A stretch of DNA of 64,000 nt, from assembly GCF_000715075.1 (NCBI RefSeq), contig NC_134097.1, forward strand, positions 66,311,190 to 66,375,189. Direction: 5' to 3'. Shown here piece after piece: positions 54,403 to 64,000 of the stretch. Made by a program: the position numbers and the translations under genes. The stretch's first letter is position 1. Each line of letters starts with the position of its first letter. The notes beneath the pieces were generated by a model. That model saw nothing but the letters and a program-made list of their open reading frames with translations. It did no database searches and was not told where the DNA came from. The DNA is from Nicotiana tabacum (taxonomy: Eukaryota; Streptophyta; Magnoliopsida; Solanales; Solanaceae).

Positions 54403-55995
54403 CTACTTGGTCCCAGAAGGACCTTCCCCAGACTCGGTATCGTCGAACAACTTTCCCAGCTTGCGAAGTCTCAGCAATAGGTAGGCTCTGGCTAGATGTC
54501 CGCCCTCATTTCCCTCAGCATTTTGGCAATCCTCGATCCTTTTGAGGAACTTCCTTTCTAACTCCACTATGCTTCGTTCCAAGTGTCCCAGTCGCTTGTT
54601 GGCACTGATAGCCATGTCTTTCCACTCCTCGATCAGTTTTTGATTGGTTTGTTGTATCTAACTATGCTCGCTTTTACATTCCCGGATCCTCTTGCGCAGT
54701 TGATTGTATTTGACCTGTGCCTCGGCCCTTTCATCTATGATCCTGTGGCCCCTAGTAAGTTGTGGCTGACCCAGACCATCGTGATTAGATTCCAACCAGC
54801 CTGAATAGTATGGAGTACAACCAGCATGGTATCTATCTGGTTCTATAGTGTCTCTTCCCATGATGATCTTGCAATGCCACATATGCTGAGCTTGGCCCTT
54901 ATAAGGACTGCCATCAGCTTGGAAGTCAGCCCGAAAGTGACTCATCTTGTCCACCCTTGGTATATCCTGCTTCCTACCTGCCTGTCTCAAAACTCAGTGA
55001 GGGACATAAGGGTAGGTTACTCTCAGACCAATTAGTATCAGAAACGGCGCATCCCTGGATCGGACGATGAACTCCTCAGTAGGGAACCACTCGAACATCC
55101 ATTGTACTTGATCGTCAGTTAGATTTTCAAATAGCTCTAACCATCCCTTGGTGTCTTCTGGCTGGGCGAACATGTTGGGCATGTAGTTCATTCGTTTCGG
55201 ATGGTGGAAGGCAATATGATCATCCCAGTCTCTTCGCTGAATTTCCTATCGTTATTCACCCATTTGGAGATGCTCCATGATCCAAAGCTGAAGTAGCAAA
55301 TTGCAGCCTTCGAAGCGTTCGGCTCCTCGTTGACAATTTTCCAAGGCTTGGTATATCTCCGCAATAATCATTGGCACAATGCTGAATGGTTGCCCCCCAA
55401 TTCCCTCCATTAGAGTTTTGGTTATTATATCTAGCCTGGTGTGGATCATTGCTTTCTTCAATGGAAAAACTATCATCCCCAAGAAGCAGAACATGAAGAC
55501 AAAGACCCTTCGGTGAATATGCCCCAATGATGTAAGGGCGAACTCATCTGGATAAGTACGGTAGGATTTGATGTTACCTTGCCTCTCGTACAGATAATCA
55601 AAGGGAATGTAGGACTCCTTCAAACATGTCAAGTCTGGATTCTTCTTTAGGCCCATCATTTTGAGAAAACCTCTACCCTTGCGATTTTTCGGCATTAACA
55701 GACCCGGAGTTTCCCATGGTATACCAGCTAATCCTCCTATTTCCTCCAGCAGGGGTGTCATATCGATGTCCCCGAAGCAGAATACTGACCTATCATAATC
55801 CCAAAATAGAGTAGCAGCTTCTAAGATCTTGTTGTTAGGTTGGACCTCCAGGAGGGAAGGTAGATTTCCTAAGTATTTCCGGACAAGAGTCTGATCATTG
55901 GAATGAAGATCCTCCCACCAGCTTAGCATTTTTGGGTGGATGTTGGTGACCATGCCGAATCTGGGGACTTCATGCCTCATGTTTCTGCAAGACAA
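54403..55995 (-). pseudogene. Ogre ORF1 (Ogre-2)
   Basis: The whole 531-codon reading is in one frame from 55995 ('MSCRNMRHEVPRFG') to 54403 ('GEGPSGTK'), interrupted only by stops near 55252, 55246, 54994 and 54658. Conserved blocks shared with Ogre-1 are 'FCFGDIDMTPLLEEIGG', 'IPFDYLYERQG', 'LILIGLR', 'AQHMWHCKII' and 'EGNEGGHLARAYLLL'. The last 80 residues ('SIVELERKFLKRIED') look coiled-coil. A segment at about residues 130-190 is hydrophobic ('VFVFMFCFLGMIVFP') and could touch a membrane or a protein core. The function is unknown to me. Confidence 0.85.
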
Positions 55996-56677
55996 AAAGG
56001 TTAGGCCCTTACCCCCACTAGACTCGACTATTTAATATCAACAATTAGCATGAAGCATCTAGTTCTCCAAATAAATGCAAAGAACGTGGTGATGTCCGTT
56101 TGGGTTTTAGGGAAACCTAGTGGACTTTGGAAAAGGCTATCTTAAAGAGTCATTATGCGTACAACTTAACTGACTCAGCTAGGTTTGACTATGATGCACG
56201 CACAATTAAACAGAGTAAGGTTTCTATGGGGTTTTAGACTGGTACCCTTGAGTGGACAACTCAAGGGGGAAAGGCACAGAACCGTCGACTACACCATTGA
56301 TCGACTAGTTTTACCGCAAATACACCTTGTCCGAATTTAGGGGGTGATAATATCGAAAGAGCGCAACCACTCATTATAAGCGTTGCTTTGGTATTTTGTT
56401 TGGCACGAGTGGAATATGATGTTGAAAACATGCAGTTGCAATAATTAAAACAAGTTGTCACGTATTTGCACGTTCATAAAATAATAATTACAATAATTTA
56501 AAATAGTAATAAAGGAGTGCAGTAAAGTAAAGCAGTAAAGAAATAAGGAAAGAAACAAAAGACAAGTCATTTTTTGCAATGGAAGAGGGAATTAAATGCT
56601 TGAAGGTATTAAACAAATAAATGCACATAAGAAATGTAAAGTCACAGTAATAGCTTAAAATGGTAAAAGATTAAGAA
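55996..56677 (-). other. Ogre-2 leader between PBS and ORF1
   Basis: Non-coding. It matches the Ogre-1 leader in 'actggtacccttgagtgg', 'gatcgactagttttaccgc' and surrounding blocks. Confidence 0.6.
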
Positions 56678-56695
56678 TCCCCAGAATAGTCGCCA
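56678..56695 (-). promoter_or_regulatory. Primer binding site of Ogre-2
   Basis: Minus strand TGGCGACTATTCTGGGGA, three bases from the LTR. It differs from the Ogre-1 site at two bases (ATTC for CTGT in the middle). Confidence 0.82.
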
Positions 56696-56698
56696 CGC

Positions 56699-59600
56699 TG
56701 TCACACCCCCTCTTTCTCACGAAATCGGGTTTATGACATTTGGGAGGACAACTCGTTCTCTTTCGGGAATTGGGTTTGAATTGAAGAATCGCCACCTAAT
56801 GATTAAAGTGAATTAGGACACTAGGAGAGGTTTTTTTTGAGTAACCAGAGATTGGGTAAGGGGTTGAAATTATCCCAAGGGGAAGGTGCTAGGCACCCCT
56901 TAGGTCCACTAGTATGGTTCTTGGCTAAACTATTGTTGTGACATAAATGCACATAGGCAAATAAAGGCTTCAGATAAGAGGGGATTTTCACGTAATGGTT
57001 ACAAATAAACAAAAGTAAGAAAAAGGAACTAAAAAGAGTTGATGTTCTTGAAAGAAACGGTTTAAAAAGATTTAAAAGAAACAAAGAAAACAAAGGAAAC
57101 GGGGGTCCTAGGTTTATTAATGATATGGATCACCCCACACAACATCCGTAATGACTCCTCATTGAGGGGATACACGTGATGTCATTGCGTGGTCATCATA
57201 TCCATATCTACCCTTTCCCACCCCGTTAATGTATTAATCCGCGGAACGATTTCGTGTACTTATTGCATGATATTACCCGCCCCAATCCTATCAGCCCTGA
57301 AGGTACTTGGAACTACTAATCTTAGAGGGAGGAGGTATTGGGCCTATTTATGGTTTCAAAAGGTATAATACTAAGGCTACAAACAAAACACATATAGCAA
57401 GTTTGGGGGAAGAAAAATGAAGTAAACATGAATAGCTACTGATTTAAGAAAAATCGTCTGTTATTAAAGAAAGGCGAGTTTTAGCAAAAGAGCATGCATC
57501 ACTGTTACTGGTTTTAGACTTATAAGTGAGTGAAACGATTCAGACTTGATTAATAGCTCTTGCAGGCATGCTTTCTACGCGTTGTTGATTTTAAACCCTT
57601 TTTAACCGACATGGTAAAATGCGGAAACCCTATAAACATGATATCTAGGTGATGAATTTCATTTAAGGGCTATGAACATGATATCTAATTGTGGTTGATT
57701 GATTAAGACCTATAAACATGATTACCTAATGAAAAATGTATATGCAAGATTTTGAAAGACTTATAGGCATTATTTTCTATATGCATATGCAGGATTCAGA
57801 TTTCTAGGTAATTATAGACATGGTATCTATATGAGAGCATGCAGAATTCTTACAGACATGGTATCTATATAAGAAATGCAGAATTCAAGAAGTAACCTAT
57901 AGGCAGGATATCTATATGAGAGTGCGGAAATTCAGAAATAACCTATAGGCAGGATATCTATGTGAGAGTGTAGAAATTTAGAAATACACCTATAGATAGG
58001 ATATCTACCCTTCACATATTTGTCCCTCCCTTTTCACTAGCCATCCCAAAGAGTTTATTAAAAAATTATTACCGCCCATAAAAAAAGAAAAATACATTAG
58101 AAATTAAAAGGTACAACAAAGCATAGCCTGATTCAGACTTCCTGTCTGAAATATGAAGTAAACCAACTCTAAGAGATCATATTTTAAAGCCTTTTTCCAA
58201 TTTGGATGTGTCAGATTTCCCTAAGAATTTCATAAGAACTCCAGGTAGTGCTTACACCCAAATGTTTCACCAGATTAGGAGATAGTGTAGTGTGGAAGGG
58301 CCAGCCCTCAGGTGTCTAAGTACAGAGGGAACTCAAGGTCCCAAGGCAAGGCTCACCAGAGGGGGCAGAACTTATGAACTAAGAGAGAGTGCAAGTGTAA
58401 AAGTAGAATTCTGAAAGGGAAAAGGGAAAAGGGGAATAACTTAAAATCAGTACACATACGGGTGTAGGGGAATGGGGGAATTTGCAAGAGCAAAAGAAAA
58501 GCAGGCTGATGGGCACACCCAGCAATAGGAGATGCTGGAACACACTCCAGCCTGTTTACTTAGAGGTTAAGACCCCATTGGTTCATACTTAATTCATGGG
58601 CAACAACTCACATTGACATGCCGTAAGTCACAACCCTCAAACACATAGGGGTAATGGGGGTAGGGAGCAAGGATTCACAACAGAAACAAGCAGAAAGATA
58701 TGAGCATACTAACTTAAATATTGAACTTTACAGAAATAGTACAATAGACATGGATATAAAAGCTGTAAATGAACACATTGTGATGATGCTAAGAATTAAA
58801 CCCGGACATACCAGTTTTCAGGGAAACAAGTAAAGAAATGCAGTAAGTCTTGTATAAACAGGCCACAGTGCAGACAATAAGAGAATATTATTATGAGAGA
58901 GTATGAGTTCAAAAGTATTCTGAAAGTGTCTTGTGTCTGTGAAGAGGGTCGTGCCTCTTATAGTGCAAAATCAATCAGAAATAAGGTAAGAAAATAGTTG
59001 AGGAACTATTGTCAATTAAGAATCAATTATACAAGACTTCCCTTAATTAAGGGATTTAGATTCAAACGGGTAAAAACCATTTAAGAAAGAAATTGAGTAA
59101 GCATTGTGTGCACAACATGCAATAAGGGGCAAATACATAAAAGGTTATTTTAAGGACAGGGTGTTGAAGTACACGGTTGTACAAATAAGGTAAGAAAATC
59201 AATCAGTAGCCAGTAAATCAAATTGTCAGGGATCTTGTAATTACTGATCCATGAATGAACCAAGTCAGAGAAGATGAAGAAGGGTTTTAACTTAGTCCGA
59301 GTCATAGAGAAAATTAGCAAACAATGGAAAGAAATCAATCAAGCCATATTCAGAAGGAAGTTTGAACTAATTGCAAATTTGAAAGTCACTTGAGAGGGAA
59401 GTGCATCATATATAAGGAGCATGTGAGCATGTTAAGCATGAAAGAAAGAAAAAAAGAGATTGTCGTGTCATTGTGAAATCAGTAGGATAATCCAGTGTAG
59501 AAGAGTTTAGTAAAAAGCCAGAATTGTATGAAAACAAAGATGTCCCAATTTAGTTTAGAGACTCGAAGTTAGTCTGAAAGAATTAGGGTTTTTTTTGAAA

Positions 59601-61238
59601 AAAGACCCTAGTCAAGCAAACCACAAAGCATAGATGAGAGGGTAAGCAATTGAATTGAAACATGTTTAGAGGTTTCAGAAAAGAACTAAAACTTCCAACA
59701 TACTTCTTTCAGCAACAGAACTCAAAGCAAACAGAGTGAAGAAACTAATTCGAATCATAATGAGAAAAGACTGATAAGAACATTAGAACAAGCATGCTTA
59801 AGAAGATCATTTAGAATAAACTTAAACAGAGCTTAGTAGAAGGAAAATAGTAAGAACACTTAAGAGCACAGTAGAAAAATAGAGTAGGAGAACAAAGCAG
59901 AACATGGTAGAAGAAAATACCAGAATACAGTAGAAAATCATATGAAAACATAGTATAGGAAAACACAGTAGGAGAAGCATACAAGAACATGGTAAAAGAA
60001 AAATACAAGATCACAGTAGAGGCAAATACACACAAAGGAAAAAAAGAAAGTCAGAGAAACATTTAAATATTTTCAGAAAGCCCTAGATCGGAGAGGAAAT
60101 GGTTTTGAAAGTAATTTTTGAAAGAAAAGCCAGAGAAATCGTTTGAAAACTCAAGGAGACCATAGAGACACAACAGATATAAAGGAATCAGAGAAACCTC
60201 GAAGGGTTAGGGTTTCAGAAGAACCCTAGAAATGAGAAAGGCTTTGAAAAGTCACTGATCTGAGTCGGAGAGGTCAGAATCAGGCTCACAGAACCATGGT
60301 ATGCTGGAGCAAGGCCGGAGATGACCGTGAAACTTCGAATCGACAGAGGTCCAGATATGACCGTTCATGGTCAGGACTTGAATCTTCAAAAATCAGGCGC
60401 GTGGGAGCCGTAAGAGGCCGGTGTAGGGTTTTCGTAGCCTTGGAAGTCATGGATTCCGGTGGTTTCCAGGGTGGAAGTGGTGGGAGATGGCTAAAGTTTG
60501 AGAAGGTTTGAGAGAGATCGAGAGAATAGGGGGGGGATGTTCAAAGGTGGTTTGGTAGGTGGAAAATGATTTAGGTTTAGGGGGGTTGGTAAATTAAAAA
60601 AGGAAAGAGAGAACGTGAGCCGTTGATCAAATCAACAGCTGGGATTTAGAAGGGGGTCGGGTGGGTTATTTTAATTACGTCAGGGGTGGGTAATTTTAGT
60701 AATTGGGATAAGGTTGAATTGGGTTTAATTGGGGTAGAATTTAGGCTAAAACTGAAATAAGTAGGGCTAGTATTTAAATAGCCACTTTTCCCTTATTTAT
60801 TTTATAAAAAATAGTAAAATGATTTCTGGAAAGAAATTAAAGGTACTAAATTAATTAATAATATATAAAATTAAATTAAAAATACTGGAATCAATTTTGT
60901 AATTTTAAATGCAATTAAATCTAAAATAGGCTAATATTGCAATTATATGCAATTTACCTTTAAAATACTAAATAAATTTGTATAAAATGTGCTAAAATTC
61001 CATTAGCTATATTTTAGTATAAATATGAGAATTCAATAAATGAATTACCAAAATGTTAATTTTGGGAACACTTATTGGGGTTTTCTTGATAAAATAAGGT
61101 AATAAAATTGATTTTAAAAGCCTTTAAAATTAAGGAAAAATAAAAAAAATATTTGTAAATACTTATATATGCATACATATGCTATTTTGAAATTATTTTG
61201 CATATAAAAAATATAGAGGAAAAAATTAGGTATCAACA
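56699..61238 (-). repeat. 5' LTR of Ogre-2 (4540 bp)
   Basis: Starts TGTCACACCCCC, ends ATCAACA. It aligns with the Ogre-1 LTR at both ends and with the truncated 3' LTR over its left 1.25 kb. 'catgatatcta' repeats lie at about 57560-58010, AG-rich short repeats at 59820-60030, a 9-base G run near 60528, and a degenerate hairpin GTTGAT..ATCAAC near 60619. Short frames inside show no protein similarity. Confidence 0.88.
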
Positions 61239-62580
61239 ACGCTATGCCCTTAGGCATGTATAGTTAACTATTTTGGATCCAGTCTCCGATCGGGTTACGA
61301 CTCGAGCTCACTTTGACCCTCAAGTTTTCTAATTTTAAGCTGGAGACAGTGGCTCTTACACTTTTGGTCGTTGCGACCTTTTAGTGTGTGGCCCTAAGGT
61401 TCATTTGGCTGGCGACAATAGCTCTTACGCTTTTGCCCTTAGGCATATGTAGGATTTGTTTTCCTTTCGTTAAGGACTTTTTGAAATAATTTTTCTTGAC
61501 ACGTCATTGGTTTGGGAAGAACCTCGATTTCAAGTCGTTTGCGGCGATATTTTGCTCGTAGGCTAAGTAGCTCGAAGCCTTGTGATTTGGAACTGACATG
61601 GTCGAAGCTCATTTTGCTTGTCGAGGGTAGCCTGTTTTAGCTGGGTTTTTTGAAGTAGATTCGTAGTAATGGCCTGTGATTTTGTAGCGATGGTCGGGCG
61701 TCCCCTATTCGCGTTAATTTGGTTGGTGTAGCCGTATTAACCGTAGACATTTGTGTTTGGATGGAGCCATTTTTGATCCCGAGTGTGGTAGTTTAGGCGT
61801 CTACATTGAGGGTATGCCCTTTCGGGAATCTTACAAATGCGACATATAGCCTAAACTTCGGGGTCGAGTTTTATGCCTGTAATAAGGTCTTACATAATTT
61901 TCAAGACTGTTGAGGTCTTACAATTTTTTCATGCTTATCGTGGTCTTACATTTTTGTCATACCTGTTGAGGTCTTATAGTTTTTTCATTCCATTGAGGTC
62001 TTACAGTTTTTTCATGCCATTGAGGTCTTACAGGTGTAGTTGTTGATACTCAATGCTAATTTTTGCTTGCGAACAAGTCTGCCTGCTTGGGGTCTTATGG
62101 CCTCAGGTTTATAAGTGAGTGGCGACTGGCGACAGTCTCCGAGTCATCGAGTTTTCTTAGGCTTGAAGGCCGTTACTCACGAGTTCTGAGTAGTCTCGTT
62201 AAGGGCTTACGAGCATGGAGTCCCGACCCTTGGGATAGTGCGTTTCTCTTTCGAGATTTTGCCGTCAGTCCCCGAGCACTCGAGGTACCTTCAATGTTGG
62301 AGATGCTTCGCATTTTCTTCGTTGCTTTACCTGAAGGCTTTATGATTTCGGAGTCTCAACCCAGAGTTCGTCTACGTGTTGAATTGCCGATGCTAGTCCT
62401 CGAGTGTTCGGGACGTTTCCGGCGGAGGAATTGTTGCCTTATCTTGCGAAGGTGTCTTGACAAAAGATATTCTTTGATTATTTGGTACAATTGTACACGT
62501 ATTCGCCAATGGGAGCCCAACTATATGGACACGGTTTTTTTGACCGTTTAGCCCAGTACATTACTTTCCTATAGGGACCC
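61239..62580 (-). other. 3' region of Tat-C, right part, with repeats
   Basis: The long tandem units of 43490-43923 continue to about 61450. 61550-61855 is collinear in reverse with Tat-A 31330-31630 ('tcgaagccttgtgatttgg', 'atggtcgggcgtcc'). The frame 62063-62551 is open but shows no known protein and matches the non-coding Tat-A region, so I do not call it a gene. Confidence 0.7.
61881..62035 (-). repeat. 'gaggtcttaca' tandem repeat of Tat-C
   Basis: Six units of about 25-30 bp with 'gaggtcttacagttttttcat'-like text (cut here to 'gaggtcttacagtttttt'). Tat-A has the reverse complement units at 31170-31325. Confidence 0.85.
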
Positions 62581-62591
62581 CATTTGGCGTT

Positions 62592-62800
62592 TCATGACTT
62601 TTCCAAGCGGGTGGCCTCCTGGGGGAATTCCCCCCAACGTTCAAAGCTGACTGCAAAAGAAGTTTGCATTTGTTGAGTTTCCCTTAGGTAGCACATATAC
62701 GTCGCCTCGTTAAAAACCTTGCCGGCAAAACCCTTCTTTTGGAACAAAAACTTGGTCGAAGGAAAAGAGTGCAACAGGTGCTTTTAAAACCTTAAGGTTT
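62592..62800 (-). pseudogene. pol: Integrase C-terminal tail remnant (Tat-C)
   Basis: The minus strand matches the end of the Tat-A integrase ORF and the sequence after it (30650-30735): 'GCACTCTTTTCCTTCGACC' and 'GGTTTTTAACGAGGCGACG'. Only the last few dozen codons of integrase remain here. Confidence 0.6.
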
Positions 62801-63157
62801 TCGAGCAGGGTTAGCGTTCTGACCGCTCCGATTAAGTTCATGCATAAGGGTTAGTCAAAAATTCAAAATAAAAAGGGAGATGGTCGTACCTTAAAGTGGG
62901 ATATGCCAGCGACGCCTCGAGGATTGACACGCCACAATCGTGAGAGCTAATTTATTTCAATCGCCCGAGGTGAGGTTGCGGTATTGTCCTTTATTTCGTT
63001 TTGTCAAGTTTGATCGAGGGTGAGGCCCGATCATTCTTTGGCTTATTCGAGGTCGGAGGTACGATCGTTGGTGCCACATCGTGTATTGCGAACATTTCTC
63101 TTGTCGCAAGCTATTCCCCGTCGATGGTTTAAATTTCACCCTTTGGCTGGAATTTCA
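62801..63157 (-). pseudogene. pol: Protease-RT linker and pol deletion joint (Tat-C)
   Basis: The minus strand after the protease reads the linker seen in Tat-A ('REMFAIHDVAP'-like, near 63080). RT, RNase H and the integrase core then fail to appear, and by about 62790 the integrase tail begins. The joint lies at about 62790-62900. Confidence 0.6.
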
Positions 63158-63602
63158 TCATATGGTGAAGGGTGGACAGCACCGCTCTCTCATGCAGTGT
63201 ATCCATGGCCACCCGAATAAGGCGTTATATCTCATGTCTCCTTCGATGACATGGAATTTGGTGTCTTGGGTCGTGCCGGCCATAGTGATCCGAAGGATGA
63301 TTTCTCCTTTCGTTGTTTCACTTGTCATGTTGAATCCGTTGAGGACTCGATTGGCGGGCACAATTTGGTCAAGCAATCCAAGCTGCTCTATCACCCTCGA
63401 CCTGACAATATTAGCCGAGCTACCTGGATCCACGAGTACATGTTTTATTTGAAAAGAATTTACAAGGAAGGAGATTACCAGTGCGTCGTTGTGGGGTTGA
63501 GAATAAAGTCTCGATGTCTTCTATGCTAAATAGGAGGCCGTCCTCGGGAATATATTCCCAGGTTCGCTTTTCTCTAGTGATGGATATTTTCGTTCTTCTC
63601 AT
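63158..63602 (-). pseudogene. pol: Protease (Tat-C)
   Basis: The frame 63433-63158 holds 'MDPGSSANIVRSRVIEQLG' (active site Asp-Pro-Gly-Ser) and 'GDMRYNALFGWPWIH'. The frame 63602-63420 carries the gag-protease joint with 'REKRTWEYIPEDGLLFS'. The intact 'WPWIH' shows what Tat-B has lost at its insertion point. Confidence 0.83.
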
Positions 63603-64000
63603 TATGGGTTCCTGCCGGGCATCGACGCCCCCATGTTCATGTGGATGACATGTTGTGGCTCATTTTCCTCGTTCTTCTTGGTCGCCTCCCTTTCCCAGAA
63701 CTGATTTTTGGCTCGATCGCTAAGGAGTTCTCAGAGATTCCCTTTGTTAAGTAGTCGGGATACCTCTTCTCGTAGCTAATGACAATCCTCGGTCTTATGG
63801 CCGTGCGTGTTGTGAAATTTGCATACTAAGTTGTAATTCCTTTGCAAAGGATCCGACTGTATCGATTTGAGCCACTTGTCATCTCTGATTTTACTGATGG
63901 CGAACATGATGTCCGATACATTGATGCTGAAGTTGTATTCTGACAAGTGGGGTGCACTCGTTGGCACTTCATTGCAATTGAATATGGCTCTATTGATGAT
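63603..64000 (-). pseudogene. gag: Gag C-terminal part (Tat-C), cut by the window edge
   Basis: The frame 63967-63776 has 'LSEYNFSINVSDIMFAISK' and a zinc-knuckle-like 'CKFHNTHGHKTEDC' with its His and final Cys kept. It is collinear with Tat-B gag 38700-38880. The rest of gag lies outside the window. Confidence 0.83.

Larger units (their letters stand above)
43924..61238 (-). mobile_element. Ogre-2, Ty3/gypsy retrotransposon (17315 bp)
   Basis: Minus strand: 5' LTR (56699-61238), PBS, leader, ORF1, gag, protease, intron-like spacer, RT, RNase H, integrase, 3' UTR with minisatellites, truncated 3' LTR (43924-about 45430). The flanks are ACACT (43919-43923) and ACGCT (61239-61243), a TSD with one CpG-type change. 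It lies in the repeat region of Tat-C. It is better preserved than Ogre-1, with long frames in RT, RNase H, gag and ORF1. Confidence 0.93.
39399..64000 (-). mobile_element. Tat-C, Tat-lineage element in reverse, split by Ogre-2
   Basis: Minus strand: gag end (64000-63603), protease, a large pol deletion, integrase tail, 3' repeat region (62580-61239, continued at 43923-43340), antisense gene (plus strand 40533-43330) and 3' LTR (39399-40051). Ogre-2 interrupts the 3' region. The 5' LTR lies outside the window. It sits in the protease of Tat-B, with 'aatac' (39394-39398) as the expected target site. RT, RNase H and nearly all of integrase are missing, so it was non-autonomous. Confidence 0.82.

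Noticed and set aside
62063..62551. Plus-strand ORF of 162 codons.
   Set aside because: It lies in the Tat-C 3' region whose counterpart in Tat-A is not coding; composition and repeats explain the open frame.
36597..64000. Palindrome-like arrangement: LTR-gag-protease on the plus strand facing protease-gag on the minus strand.
   Set aside because: Tat-B protease is cut exactly where a regular inverted LTR begins, and Tat-C has its own 3' region and antisense gene. A nested insertion in reverse explains it better than an inverted duplication.

Overview
The window is plant nuclear DNA made almost entirely of LTR retrotransposons inserted into one another. I found no host gene, tRNA, rRNA or CRISPR array. 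The element types (Ogre with 4.3-4.5 kb LTRs, other Tat-lineage elements primed by a tRNA-Lys-like site, Tekay-type chromovirus, Athila) and the recognisable protein variants fit a large Solanaceae genome, most like Nicotiana. Plant origin is secure; the genus is inference.

Layout. 1-693 is the right part of a Tat-type LTR. 694-14586 is Ogre-1 (minus strand): 3' LTR remnant, truncated integrase, RNase H, RT, intron-like spacer, protease, gag, ORF1, leader, PBS and a full 5' LTR. From 14587 an Athila element (plus strand) can be followed in pieces: gag end, protease and RT to 16833; its pol end and env-like ORF at about 23.9-25.69 kb; the rest of that ORF at 35.96-36.59 kb. A Tekay-type element (16834 to about 23925) interrupts the Athila RT. 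Tat-A (25691-35961, both LTRs, TSD CAATG) interrupts the env-like ORF. At 36597 Tat-B begins (plus strand: LTR, PBS, gag, protease). It is cut inside its protease at 39398 by Tat-C, which lies in the opposite orientation and runs past the right edge. Tat-C is split by Ogre-2 (43924-61238, minus strand, TSD ACACT/ACGCT).

How the parts relate. All coding regions are broken by stops and frameshifts, many of them C-to-T changes as expected of old methylated DNA. Tat-A has pol but no gag. Tat-C has gag and protease but lacks RT, RNase H and nearly all of integrase. Tat-A and Tat-C share a long 3' region with tandem repeats and, next to the 3' LTR, an oppositely transcribed gene with its own TATA box; in Tat-C it also has a poly(A) signal. 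The two Ogre copies share ORF1 upstream of gag, an AT-rich spacer between protease and RT where Ogre is known to have an intron, a conserved ORF1-gag spacer, and a TAG at the same RT codon. Ogre-2 carries three minisatellite arrays between integrase and its truncated 3' LTR.

The best candidates for under-described biology are the antisense gene of the Tat elements, Ogre ORF1 with its spacer, the shared RT stop codon, and the Ogre 3' minisatellites and hairpins. None is an intact working system in this copy. Domain boundaries inside broken polyproteins are approximate; LTR ends, PBS and TSD positions were read base by base.
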